A stretch of 64,000 nt of DNA from Rhizophagus irregularis (lineage: Eukaryota; Glomeromycota; Glomeromycetes; Glomerales; Glomeraceae): contig NC_089444.1 of NCBI RefSeq assembly GCF_026210795.1, forward strand, positions 3,276,501 through 3,340,500. The letters run 5' to 3'. A program made the position numbers and the translations under genes. This document shows, in pieces, positions 31,750 to 43,537 of the stretch; within the stretch, counting starts at the first letter, position 1, and each line of letters starts with the position of its first letter. The notes beneath the pieces are model-generated. The model worked only from the letters and a program-made list of their open reading frames with translations, was not told the DNA's origin and ran no database searches.

Positions 31750-34350
31750 TTTTTTTTTTTTTAAACTGTAACGCATCTTTATTAAGTTATGTATGATAAA
31801 TCAGAAACTAAAATAAATGATACTTAGAGCCGTCCGTGCAAACCATGAGACAACCCTATAACAGAGTTTAAACTATAACTAATAAAAACACATTACTAAT
31901 AATAAAATAAATACTTATCCTTCCTGTTACCTACCCTATTTTATGAAACCTAACTAATACTACCTAAAATAAAAGAAAAATGGTCCTAATTTATACATAT
32001 TTAGAGAATATCGGTTTGACTATTCCTACATTCTTTGAAGTAAATAGTAACTAAAAACTAATCTATCTCTATGATTAAATTGGGATTTATATTCTACTTT
32101 AAATTGTGTTAGTAATCTAATTGACTAAAAACCTGAAACACTTCTTGAAAATTTTTCTGTCAGAACTTTTTATGACGTGAAGTCACGTGACTTTGACTTG
32201 CAAGAAAGTGTCAGTTGTAAGTCATTTACTTCTTCTTCTTCCCTTTTCTCTTGTTCTTTTTCTTAATTGGGTTTGGCGTTGTCATCATCGTAATTTCCAG
32301 AGGCTGTTCCTTTCCATCCTCTTCATTCTCACTCATATCGATTAACCAAGCTGTCTTTACTGTCGATGGTGATGGCAATTCTAAGATCGGCCTTTTGTCA
32401 CCAACTTCTTTTTTGTCTTGGTATCAGTTATTATCCTTCAACCTTTTTGTGAAATCATTGTTTAGCGTCATGTATTCTAAAAGAATCTTATTTTGTTCCG
32501 CCAAACTAATGATTTTTTTTTTTAGTAAAAGGTAATTATTCTCTTTCTGTATCCATTGGTTGAAGTTCTCCATTCCTTCGATCTTCAATTCATTTTTCAT
32601 CTCTGTCACCGCCTCTGCATTAATTTTTTCCCATTCCATACCATTAGAAGTCTTGATAAAGATATCTTTAATTTTGTCCATCTTTCCACAAATATCTTTT
32701 CTTTTTGTTGAGTCTTTGAATCTCTCGTATACTATTTTTTCTGATCGATAATCTTTAATGATCTCAACTACTTCTTCTGGTGCTACATTGTCTTTATTTA
32801 GCGCTTTGCTGCTCTGTTGTCCTTTATCAAATTGGTCTAATAATAATTGGTGTTCTGCTTCTTCATTTAATCTCCATTTTTTTATCATTTCAACCACTTT
32901 TTCCTCCTCCGGTGATTTTGTTTTCTTTGGTTCCTGCCGACTGAAGTTCACATTTGCCCTAGGTATCAGTCTTCTAAAGAAGTCGTAATTTGCTGTGTCG
33001 AAGTTTTCCAACTCTGCGTAAATTCTATCTACTGGCATCGTCAGTATTTCCGCTACTTTGAACGAATGGGTGAAGGTGGATCATTCAGCAGCGCTGTCTC
33101 TGTTATCTTTACTGGTTCCACTTTCTTCTTTTCTGGTTCTAAATTCTGATTTTCCTTATTCTTTCTATCTTCTCTATATATTGTTTTCTTGTTCCTGACT
33201 AGCCATACCCAGTTTATATCGCCTTGTGTGCACGACTTCCTCCATTTCCTTTTGGTTCTTAAAATATCCAATCACTTTCCAATTTTTTGTGATTTTGATA
33301 ATTTTGATGAATGTGCTTCTGGAGGTTTGTTGCAACTGTTTCGTAAAATCATAAATACTTCCAGTCTTGATTTCATCCATTTCTTTGTTAGTTAGGTCTC
33401 TTACTGCTTGCCATCTATCGCGTTCTTGCCGTCCTTTCAAATCTATCTTCGCATCGTACCATCTGATGAAATGTTTGCTAATACAAATTCCGAAGTGCCC
33501 TTCTTTGAAAGTTTTCTCAAAATTTTTGTTCAAAACAAGTTTTACCTTCACGGTTTTGTATTTGAATTGTCCTCTAGTTTGTATTCTGACCACTTTTCCT
33601 ATTTTCATCAGATTTGTCCTAATTTCTTCTTCGCTCCAATATTTTGGTATATCGTAGAAAAATATGTCACGTGCGTCATTAAAGTTTGGATCGTCACTGG
33701 GAATTTCTGGTAAAACTGGTATTTCAATGATCGCTTTCCATTTTTTTATTTTTCCTGATCGTTTACCTATCTTTCCTTTTTTCGGTTGGGCATCATTTTT
33801 GTTGTTACCAGTTTTTGCTTTTTTAAGCTCTAAGCTCGTTTTCTCTATCTTTTGTGAAATTTTCCTTATTTGCTCATTTTTCTGTGATATTATTTGTTCC
33901 TTTCTTTTCTCCTCATTGCCTTTTCTGACCATCACATGACTTGTCTTCCGCAGTTCTTCTCGCAGCTTTGAATTTTCCCAAGAAAGTCTTTTTATTTCGT
34001 CTATATAGACATCAAAGGAAGTTGCTATACACTTTAAAACTATTTCACTTATAGCTTCTTTTCTTCGTACAGCGTCTTTCTGTATTGACTCCAGGAAGTT
34101 CTATTCTGTTTTGCTGAGACTACTGTCTCTTGGTGCTCTTTCCTGACCCTTTACTCTAATTCTTGAGTCCGCACTGAAAAGGTTTTTTGTTTCTTTCAGA
34201 AATCTATACCTATATTCTGTAAATTTGTATGCTGATTCCATTTTTGTGGTTTTTTATTTGGTTTTATTAATAAAAAAGCTCATAAAAGACATTTTTCTTT
34301 CTGCAAAAATTTGGGCAGAATGATCGTCAGAAAGAGTCCCTTCCTATCCC
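31750..34350 (-). mobile_element. ORF1-only LINE-like retroposon, poly(A) tail, about 20-bp TSD
   Basis: The direct repeat GCGGCTAATGAGTTATTTTT lies at 31730-31749 and 34351-34370. The 3' end (minus strand) is ATGCGTTACAGTTT followed by a poly(A) of about 20, seen as T's at 31745-31762. The 5' end has a leader of about 110 nt before the ORF1 start. The 3' end AATGCGTTACA is shared with the 5'-truncated LINE at 36789-37152, so both use the same 3' recognition sequence. Between the end of ORF1 (32226) and the tail there are only about 470 bp and no endonuclease or reverse transcriptase, so the copy depended on enzymes supplied in trans. Confidence 0.85.
32226..34241 (-). pseudogene. LINE ORF1-like protein gene (672 codons, six in-frame stops, no frameshift)
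   Basis: The frame starts MESAYKFTEY at 34241 and ends in a Lys-rich tail (KKKNKRKGKKKK) at 32226. A coiled-coil-like Lys/Glu stretch comes first, then an RRM-like domain around 33400-33650: DIFFYDIPKYWSEEEIRTNL, GKVVRIQTR, KTVKVKLVLNKNFEKTF, then ISKHFIRWYDAKIDLKGRQE. Nonsense codons are TAG 34103-34101, TAG 33176-33174, TAG 33167-33165, TAA 33158-33156, TGA 33083-33081 and TGA 32426-32424. Coding character continues after each in the same frame. All six could be single C-to-T (or G-to-A) changes from CAG, CAA, CGA or TGG. RNA-binding ORF1 role inferred from the RRM-like pattern. Confidence 0.72.
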
Positions 34351-34399
34351 GCGGCTAATGAGTTATTTTTCAGCTAACTACACTATTATCTGTGATTCT

Positions 34400-35720
34400 C
34401 ACCACTGGTGATTTTCACCGATCACACCCACGTTTTTGATTACATGATTACGTCATCATCAATAAATGTTTATTTGTTTATTATTTCTAGTACTTTCCCA
34501 ACTTTAAAGCTCAGCTGGTATGTTTTTCTTTTTTTCTTTTTTTTTTGTTACTTTATTTTATTCTCTTTAAGTTCTTACTCCTTTCAGTCCTTTTCTCTTT
34601 GCAATTAAGGTGTGTTTAGTATTACATAGTCACAATTTTTTGAAGTTTTTATTTTTTTTTATTTTGTCTCTTACACTTCGCTTCTTATATTTTGTTCCTT
34701 ACATTTCCTTCCTAACTTTATTTTGATTTTTTTTTAGGTCCTTAGTTCTTCTCAGTATGTTCTTTTATTTATTTATTTTTTTATTTGTCTATCATATTTC
34801 GTTTCTTACTAACTTATTTTATGGTTTTTACGTGATCGGTTGGTTTCCTTCATTTTTTTATTCCCTACTGTTCTTTTATCTTTTGTTTCCATTGTTACTT
34901 TCATTTCCTTATTTTTTCATTTCTTTTTCACTCCACTTCATTTTTTTTCATTCCTTTCTACTCGTCCCTCGTTTCTTTCACTCCTTTTCACTCCCCGTTT
35001 TGTACAATAATTCTTGTTCGTTGGACCATGATCAAGTTTCTACTGTTTTCAGACTTTTGTTCGTTCCTTCAAAAAATAAGTTTTGATATCGCGTATGCAA
35101 ATGATTAGAAATTGACAGAGAAGTTGGTTAATTTTTTTCTGTGTCTTTAAGTGGGCTGAAAATATGTTATAAAGGCCATCATTTTCTTTTGTTCCTTTCG
35201 CTCCCCTTCATTTTTTTCATTCCTTTTCACTCCCCCTTCATTTTTTTTTCGTTTCTTTTTATCCCCTTCGTTTTTTTCATCCCTTTTTCACCTCTCTCTT
35301 TTTTTTACTCCACCTTTATTTCTTTTATTACTTTTTATTCCTCTTCATTTATTTTGTTCTTCCCTTCACTTCTTTTGTTGTTCCTCATTCATTATTTTTT
35401 CATTATATTTTGTTTCTTACTCTTTTTATTATTATTGCTTGCATTTTAAATTATTAGCACATTCTCTTCGTTTTATCTTCATTATTTCTGTTATTTCCAT
35501 AAATAAATAAATAATTGTTAATATTTATATTTTTAATCAATAAAACGTATCTTTAATTAATAAATTATTATTATTATCATTATAAACGCGTAACTTTTAG
35601 TATTTAGTTTGCAAATAAAAATTTCATTACATTAAGTTACTTTAAATAATTTTGTTAAAAAATTACAATAGGTTTATAAGATAAATTAAAAAAAAATTTT
35701 GGTGAAAATCACCACCGGTG
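34400..35720. mobile_element. TIR element with CACCACTGGTGATTTTCACC ends and pyrimidine-rich core
   Basis: CACCACTGGTGATTTTCACC at 34400-34419 pairs with the reverse complement of 35701-35720 (CACCGGTGGTGATTTTCACC, two mismatches). The core 34490-35450 is an extreme pyrimidine tract with repeats such as TTCATTTTTTTCATTCCTTT and TCACTCCCC, resembling the pyrimidine tracts in the CACTA-like elements at 8325-8390 and 46335-46690. Plus-strand open frames here are Phe/Ser/Leu low-complexity and are not called. No convincing TSD was found, so the exact ends are uncertain. Confidence 0.5.
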
Positions 35721-36342
35721 AAATTTAGCAATACTCTAAATAAATTACTAGTTTAGCAAAAGTAACGAACGAAAAAATAATTAAATTTTATTTTAATTTA
35801 ACAACAGTTAATATCAAAATTCTTACCGTATAACAATTATTATTTTATACTTTGTCCTTTAGGCCTTTTTTAATAATTTATTCGATTAAATGAAAAAAAT
35901 CGGGTAGTTTTATTATTTATAGATTGAAAAATTATTTAAAATATTTTATTAATAAATAAATATCATATGCATTAGGTATTAAAGATTGGCTCATTTGGGT
36001 TATAATATATAGGGATTTTTTTATATTTATAGAACAATGAACCCTAAAGGAAAAATCAAAAATCGCAAGATTCAGTTATGGTACTTTGTTATGGCAGGAT
36101 TTCGAATAAGTGAGTGTCCCTAAATCTGCTATCGGACTATTTTTAGTGGAATCAGGAACCTTTACGCATTTTGTAATTACCATTGACAAAATGGGATTTA
36201 GTACAATGTATCAAACAAAATTGAAATGTACAAATGAATATTTGTAAGATTAATAAATATAATGACTTTTTATTAAGAGAATTAAATTGTAATATTTATT
36301 TAATTATCAAATTTAATAAATATCAAATTATTGAAGATTTAG
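35721..36342. other. Non-coding AT-rich stretch
   Basis: No sustained frame. A short plus-strand run near 36110-36240 (AIGLFLVESGTFTHFVITID) could be a decayed part of the coding remnant that follows, but it cannot be joined to it without breaks. Confidence 0.35.
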
Positions 36343-36771
36343 CCTAATAATCTTTTAATTGCATGTATGGATGATTATCACAAAATACATGGACTCCAAC
36401 AAATAGCTTATATGACAACGATTTTATTCGATATTACCCAAACTTTACCGATTCCCTATTTTTCCGATCATAATTCCTCAATTCATAATCCTTAATGGCA
36501 TTGCTACTTCTCTTCTCAAATCAATCTGTAAAGAATATATGATAACGTTAGACAACGGTTATAATTCAGTAAAACCAAACTGGGATCAAACATCAAACTC
36601 GATTAGCGATGGGACAGACCTTATTGTTCATTCCTATGATGCAGATATTCAGAAAACTATCAATGAAAATTTAATAAAACAAAGCTAATAGACTGCGTTG
36701 AACTAGATTTAAAAAATACTAAATTATATGTACGGTAGGCCATTAAAACATTTATCGAGTTAATATAATGT
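36343..36771 (+). pseudogene. Decayed coding fragment of an unrecognised fungal protein
   Basis: Three successive plus-strand frames look coding: IACMDDYHKIHGLQQIAYMT then LFDITQTLPIPYFSDHNSSI to a TAA at 36493; LNGIATSLLKSICKEYMITL to LIVHSYDADIQKT ending TAA at 36686; and LIDCVELDLKNTKLYVR with a stop before AIKTFIEL. The order suggests one ancestral protein broken by two frameshifts and some stops. It is cut at 36788 by a LINE 3' fragment. I do not recognise a domain; the DDYHxIH phrase may be diagnostic for a lineage-specific family. Confidence 0.4.
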
Positions 36772-36788
36772 TAAATTTCTTACTTAGG

Positions 36789-37152
36789 TTCTGGTTTTAG
36801 TACTAACTTTGGTTTTGCAGAATGAGTGGGATTACAGGACTTTGACGTGGGAAAAGGTCGGGCTACACGCCAGGCTATGTTTGCTTAATTGTTTTTGTCA
36901 GTGTTTCTTTAGTCGTAGTTTTTGTGATTCTGTTTTTCCTGTATTAGAGATAGATATAATCAGTCGTGTAGTAGGGTTAGGAATGGGTTTGTGTTTTTCT
37001 TTTTTTGTTTTGTTGTTTTTTTTGTGGTTTTTGTTTTTAGGATAGATTAATGTATTGTTATGGAGTCTTATCGTGTTGCACGTATGATTCTAGGTATTTC
37101 TGTAATTGGTTATCTATCCTTAATAAAAAAATGCGTTACAAAATTTAAAAAA
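36789..37152 (+). mobile_element. 5'-truncated LINE 3' end with 16-bp TSD
   Basis: AAATTTCTTACTTAGG is repeated at 36773-36788 and 37153-37168. The insert ends CTTAATAAAAAAATGCGTTA then CAAAATTTAAAAAAA, a poly(A)-type tail with the same ATGCGTTACA terminus as the retroposon at 31750-34350. The 5' part (from NEWDYRTLTWEKVGLHARLC, 36824-36883) may be the last codons of ORF2 but is too short to assign. Confidence 0.75.
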
Positions 37153-37168
37153 AAATTTCTTACTTAGG

Positions 37169-37699
37169 AATTTCAACCAATCCTCAAGTTTCTTTAAAAT
37201 ACCTCGAAGAGTAAGTGTGGCCAACATGAGAATCCATTTGTGAAACCATTTGAACCGTAGCGTCATTATCCCTGTTCAAAAGATCTTGATTATTTAATTA
37301 AACTACAGCCATTTTTCGTTTGAATTTTTTTTGGCAAGCTATGGCAAAATCCAAGCCAAACTGAATTAAAGAAGGAAGTAGTAAGGAAAGTTAAAATAGA
37401 AATGGTGTTACTTTCCTGGTATTGAAGTAAAATTTTCTTTTGGAGCTTTGCCATTAGGTTACCATTCAACATGGATACCACAAAACTCTCTTCCAAATTT
37501 GGGCTTGCGTTGTTTGCATTTCTTTAATTACCTTTCTGACTTCAGTTGAGAGTTATCGTAATCTTATAATCAAAGATTAAAATGAATGTTAATACCAATT
37601 TGAAGAATTAGACAATGCAGAATCAAAGAAAAAGATATCCGGTAAGTTATATCTGGTAAGTCAATTCATTCCTCCTTTAGTATCAGTTAATAAGCCAAT
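37169..37699. other. Non-coding, continuation of the target of the LINE fragment
   Basis: No supported gene. The minus-strand frame 37290-37496 has no recognisable motif. Confidence 0.4.
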
Positions 37700-38185
37700 A
37701 AATGGATTTTAACTATGCTTAAAGTGTTTTTGTTTCATCCAATTCTATGTAAATTAAATCGTTCGCAGTGTAACGACAATCGCTACGTCACAAATTTAGA
37801 TTTAATTCAGTGTAACGATCATCGCTACGCCACAAATTTAGATTTAATTTTTTTGATCAAAGTTAGCATTAATCTCACTGGCAATAGTAAATATAATGAA
37901 AATTGTTAAATGAATAAATTATAAATAATTAAAAAAATTTCATATATGATCAAAACAAATCAAAAATGAATAAATTATAAATAATTGAAAAAATTCCATC
38001 TTTATAATCAGTCAATTCATTCCTCCTTTTAATAAGATAATAAATGGATTTTTAACTATGCTTAAAGTGTTTTTGTTTCATCCAATTCTATGTAAATTAA
38101 ATCGTTCGCAGTGTAACGACGTCACAAATTTAGATTTAATTCAGTGTAACGACCATCGCTACGCCACAAATTTAGATTTGATTTA
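37700..38185. repeat. Direct duplication containing the ACACTGxAACGA / TTTGTGGCG family
   Basis: TTTTAACTATGCTTAAAGTG, TTTTTGTTTCATCCAATTCT and ATGTAAATTAAATCGTTCGC occur at about 37708-37770 and again at 38048-38110. Each is followed by AGTGTAACGA...CGCTACG[TC]CACAAATTTAG. In reverse complement this is CTAAATTTGTGGCGTAGCGA, related to the repeat at 20222-21350. ATAAATAATTGAAAAAATTC words fill the space between the copies. Confidence 0.7.
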
Positions 38186-39589
38186 GATCCATTTAATAAA
38201 TTTTAAATAATTAAAAAAAATCCATCAAAAAAAAAAAAAAAAAAATTAGGTCAAATTTTCTGATTTGTTTTTTTTTTTGATTATAAAGATGGAATTTTTT
38301 TCAATTATTTATAATTTATTCATTTTCATTCCAAGAATTTTCTTATAGAAAGATTCCAAATAATAACTTCTTCATAGAATCAATCATGCTACATATCGAC
38401 ATTGGCTGAATTTTCAGACCTTCTTAATGGAAGGCCGAAGGCAAAAAAAAAATTTTTTAACAATCATTTTCTTTTTAGGATGATTCTCCGAATTACGTAA
38501 CACTTTTATTAGCTAATTGCATCATACTCAATTTTTGTGAATTTTGTGACTTGAAACGACGTTCCGTAACACGAAAGAATATTCTTAAAAATTCCAATTC
38601 TCTGATGTTCCATGGTTAAAATATTATGTGCATCCGTTTTCACGACTTTATTTATAATACAATATAATATAAAAATAATTAATAATGTAACGAAAAAAAT
38701 GCCGTTCATACTGAAAAGTATAACATCTTTAATTAATTTCATGCATAAAATTCCGATTTTGCATTAATTTTCTCAACTAACTAATTAAGGTTAAAGAATT
38801 TCCTGTATGAAATTATGTCATATAATTTATTATGTTACACATGACGCCTATTGACAATGATGGACAGAGTTACAGAATTCTAAGAATTCTATAGAATCGG
38901 TTTTTCTGCGTCATAAAAATAAAAATAAAAAGAATTCTATAGAATCGTTTCATTACTACGCTGAATAGGTTATTTGCCAGAACAAAGCGGAGTGTAAATT
39001 TCAATATTTAGCACTTTCAACCATTCCTTTTTGAATGCGTAAAATTTTCGGCGTTGTATATTTTGCGAATTTTTTTTTTCTGGATATTCAACAAAAAAGA
39101 AAAAATTTGTCACATGAAAAAATGACACATGATCGGATTTATTGACGTTAATTATTATTTTATCTTATTACTTTCTCTTAGGAAGGTTAATATTAAAAAC
39201 GTAAACATTTTTCCTTTTATTATTCTTAGGAATGTTTCTAGAGATGACTCAAACAGTAAGGTGTAAGTTTTAGAGTTTAACCGTCTATATCACTGGTAGC
39301 TGAAGTTTAAAAAATGTTAATAATTTTCTTTTCAATCCCTGTTCTGTTTATCTTTTTCTAAATGAGGTCCTCCGATCACTTCGACAGAATTAAGCCTTTT
39401 GTCTAAATATATATAAAATATAATTTCATGGAATTTTAATGTAAAATATCTTACATATTTCTTTTTCTTTCAATTATTTCATGAATTTACATCTTTTGTT
39501 GCAACAGAAACATAATCAAATTTATTTTTTCCGCCTCGAAAAGTAATTTTAAATTTTTTTTTAAAAAAAAATAATCAAAATATTCTTTA
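38186..39589. other. Non-coding, no recognisable gene
   Basis: It contains an inverted word pair (TTATAATCA and AATTATTTATAATTTATTCA) and two copies of AGAATTCTATAGAATCG (about 38890 and 38935). The minus-strand frame 38509-38742 has two hydrophobic stretches but nothing identifiable. Confidence 0.4.
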
Positions 39590-40400
39590 AATCTACAGTA
39601 CTTCTTCATCTTAAATCTAATGAATTATCATGTTCTAGTAAATATAAAAAAAACCAAGAATTTTGCTACTTCAATCTAAATAAAAAGAGAAAATCATACT
39701 GATATTTTTTTATCCTGAATAGATAATAAAAATACTAAGAAAGTAAAATTCAACTTAGAAAATCTGATAAATAAAATATCTAAAAAAAATTTTATTTTGA
39801 TGTAAAAAAACAAACAAAATCAATTTTTTTTCGGATTGAAAAAAAAATGAAGAATAAAACAGGGTTTGAAAAAAATCGAAAAAAAAAGTTTAAAAATTTT
39901 GAGGTCCATAAGAACCGGAAAAAAAATAGTATTTTTAAAAAAATAAATAAATTTCCCGGAAGAACAAAAAAAAAGGTTATCTAAAAAAATAAAATTCCTA
40001 GTTTATGAGAAAGTACTTAATTTCCCGGTTTATAAAACTGAAAAAAAAATGTTAGCGTTAAAAAAAAAATAAAAGTAAAAAACAAAGTCCGTTATACTTA
40101 CTACCTGCTTTGACGAGGGAATGAAATGACAAATTCGTTAATCAAAATTTATATGGAGATTATTCTAAACGTCAGATAAATTTTTTTAGTTATATAGCGA
40201 AATGTTTATACGTACAGAAAAATTAAAAATATAATAATCAAATAAATGTTATTTACCACTTTATATTTATAATCATCGTGACCCAATAAAAGGTTAATAT
40301 TAAATAGTTATTCAGCACAAAAGTGATAGCGTTAGTTTATATTTATACTGATTGAGTAATTTATCCTATATAAATATAAACTATTATTTAATCTTTTCCT
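39590..40400. repeat. Inverted-repeat arm pairing with about 17380-18110
   Basis: This is the diverged reverse complement of 17380-18110, including TTTGAGGTCCATAAGAACCG, AATTTCCCGG, ATAAATGTTATTTACCACTT and CATCGTGACCCAATAA. There is no open reading frame. The repeat may be an old mobile element with two copies, or the arms of a segmental inversion. Confidence 0.7.
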
Positions 40401-41269
40401 TAACTGTTAATATTTCATTGTTTTTTTTTCTCTTTAATATTTAATACATTTTAATGATGAGCTATTAATAAAGCAGGAAATTATATATATCCTATTGTTT
40501 ATATTAAACGTATATTATTCATTATTCAATAATTCTTGGCTTCTTTTTAGATCTACAGAAGTTGAACTTGTAATATTATAACATACTGAATGTAATTAAA
40601 TGTAATAAAAAAAAATTGGTTAACTTTATAAATGGTCGGCAAATAATGATAATTTGGAAGCAGTAAGTAACAGTAACCCAATTGTCATACATAAACATTG
40701 GACTTTATTTATTGTCACTATTTCATTTTATTTTTTTAAAAATGGATTCTATTACTATTAAGTCTACTTATTACGAAGATGATAACTTCCATAAGTGTCA
40801 AATCCCTATGTATCTATAACAAGGTATCCGAAGAGATAATTATCTAATATTATTTTCAAAATATACAGTAGTATTACTTTATAGAATCCTGATTGCTGTG
40901 GATAAAAAAATATCAGTTTGCCGTTTAATCAAATAAAGTATTTAAGCATTCGAGCGTCATTTTATTTTTATTTTCATTCTTTACATAATGAATTTTTTTT
41001 ATTAAGAATTAATATTTTACATTTAATACAAAAAAGTTTTTTAAGATGAATAATAAAGACTTTGATACACAATTACACATATAATATTACATACAGTATG
41101 TGATTTTACTCAAGTTTATAAAGAAACCAACAATATATTATTTTTGCATTCGTATAGAGATTCATCTAGAGAAAATCCCATAAAGTTTGTAACACCAAAT
41201 ATCGTAACGAGTTTTTATAGAATTCGAATTAAGATACCATGTTAATACAAAAAACCTTATAATATACTA
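40401..41269. other. Non-coding AT-rich stretch
   Basis: No reading frame, repeat boundary or RNA gene that I can support. Confidence 0.4.
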
Positions 41270-41600
41270 TCATTTATGAAAAAGGGTTAATAGTTAAAGT
41301 TCATTTTAATTCTTTAATTTAAAAATTTGATACTTACATTTTAGGAAATTCGTGACGCGACTTGATAAATGAAAATGACCACGTACCATAAGTTTCAAAC
41401 TAATAGACGCTCTGCTGGTGACATTTGGTAAAATTTATCTTTATTTATTCTACTTATTCTTCAAGAAACAAAATAAAATAAAGTTATTCTAAAATAAAAT
41501 TTATTAAGTAATTTAATATCATTGTGCACAATTATTAGAAGTAGTTATTCATTCTGAACTTTATTTTGAATTCGTGCTCAATGAAACTATATATTTTGAA
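41270..41600 (+). repeat. Dispersed repeat, copy 3
   Basis: It contains AAAAAGGGTTAATAGTTAAA, GTGACGCGACTTGATAAATG, TAAAATTTATCTTTATTTAT and CTCAATGAAACTATAT in the same order as copy 1. The block that follows (41690-41830, AACAAAACATGCGTAAAGTA) also recurs at 27030-27170. Confidence 0.55.
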
Positions 41601-41830
41601 TTTTATCATCCATCCCTAAATATACTGTATTTTAATATGCGACAAAAAGAACAAAAAACAAATATTATTGAGAAATAAAAAAATAATAATCTTTTTTTAA
41701 CAAAACATGCGTAAAGTATTACTTATACGTTGTATGTTCGGTAAAATACATTTTATTTTTTTAAAAAAAAATAAATACATTTTTAACTAGAAAAATAAGA
41801 ATAAAATAATCTTGGTAGAATTCTAGGCTA

Positions 41831-43537
41831 TGAAATGAAAAATTTCTTATTTTTTAGGGTTATTTTAATTGCATCTGAATTTTAATTCTTTTTGAGGAAG
41901 AAGAGCTGACACCGCTGCTTAAATAATGAATTCGTACTACATACAAAGAATTTATACAATCGTCTTGATCCTATAATATAATTTATAGCTATGGTCTATA
42001 TTCTTTTTTTTTTAGAAAAAAACTAGGAAAGTAGTCCATAAATGAAATCTCTTATATTAGCCATGAATTAATCATCCAAAAAATTTCTTTAGCTGTTCAA
42101 ATGTGGATTTAATGTGAATTTGATTTATTATATTCAAATAACATTTGAAGGCAAATCAAATATTGTGTCAGTGCCTACAAAACATTATTATCAAATATAA
42201 TGTGGTTTTGAGGTCTTTGTGATGCCCCTCGGGTTATCAATTCACAATATATTGAATACAATCTTGACATAAGATTATGAAATGTAAGATCACAAAGATT
42301 TACAGAACATAAGTTTGTGTAAAGTTATACATCATAGTCTTATAAATATAGGTTCAGTTTGTGCAAACCTACAAGGTGTAAGCTGGCATAAGTTTGCATA
42401 AGTTTGCATTGAGAGTATGAATTTAGTGTAAGTTTATACCTAAAAATTTCCTGATTAGTACAGTAATAAACTTTCTTGTTAAAAAATGGATTTGGCATTA
42501 TCAAGTCTAACATCTTTTCTTAGATAAGAAAATTTTTTTTGAAATATCAGGTAAAGTCCTAAAAAATAATTTATTCCTATAATTTTTCCATAACACATAT
42601 GAACAGCGAGTCTCAAGTATTAGAAAATGCACTAGCACTAGTATTGTGAATAGAAAATGCAGAGTGAAAAAAAAATATAGTACTAGTACATTGCATCTAA
42701 AGAAAATATTCAAAAATTGTGCTATCTATGAATTTCAGAATGAATTGCTACACATTTGTTATGAAGAGTATATATATATTTCAATTGTAGATTATTAAAG
42801 TAGATTTACCTCTTCCTTTTAATATTTTTCTTGCTTAGGACTGATATATATCATGATCTAAATTTTTATAACTAGGAAATAACACAATTTGATGATTATA
42901 CTTACAATATTGTACAATATATCTAGAAGCCTTTTGATAGAAGCTATAAAATTAAATTTCTATTAGAGAATATTATTTCAATTAATTTATTTTTTATTTA
43001 CTAATGTAGGCAATATATGCATATATGCATACTTATAGTTTATGTTGATATTAAATATTAGGTTTGTCCCTAAACTCAGTTTACGTGAAGTGCATTATAT
43101 TAAAGACTTAAATTCTAAAATTCTTTTTACCTTTTTAATATTTTATTCGTCATTAAGTGGTAATTAAAAAATTGTATCCTTAAACATACATCATTTGCAA
43201 TTTTCATGTTATTTTTATTCAAATATTTTAATGTAAAGTTTTACAAATTAACAAATAAGTAAGTTGAATCTATCAATAAATTCATATATTTAGTTTATAT
43301 GAAGAATTATTTCATTAATATCAATGTAATATAAATTCTAGTATTTGTTTTGTTTATTATATATCAAAGAAAATATTATATTTAATACATCCAATTACAA
43401 ACTGTTTATACAGTGTTGGATAAAACTATATAATAATTACAAATTCCTATAAAATAACAGCTATACAAATATAATTCAAGTGAAAAATTTCATATTTTTT
43501 TCAAACAAAATCTAATTAACTTGGATTCCATTTGGAT
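41831..43537. other. 3' flank of the minus-strand kinase, no gene
   Basis: Low coding potential. A short imperfect repeat of GCATAAGTTTGCATAAGTTT lies at about 42380-42410 amid similar GTGTAAGTTTATA words (42310-42440). Nothing else is recognised. Confidence 0.4.

Noticed and set aside
32251-33939. Plus-strand frames opposite the LINE ORF1
   Set aside because: Antisense shadows of the minus-strand ORF1 frame, which has the domain pattern and extends across them.
34408-35449. Hydrophobic plus-strand frames of 66-109 codons
   Set aside because: Low-complexity translation of a pyrimidine tract (Phe/Ser/Leu); no conserved residue pattern.
34397-35723. A 3-bp TSD for the pyrimidine-rich TIR element
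   Set aside because: TCT on the left and AAA on the right do not match, and alternative end points gave no consistent duplication.
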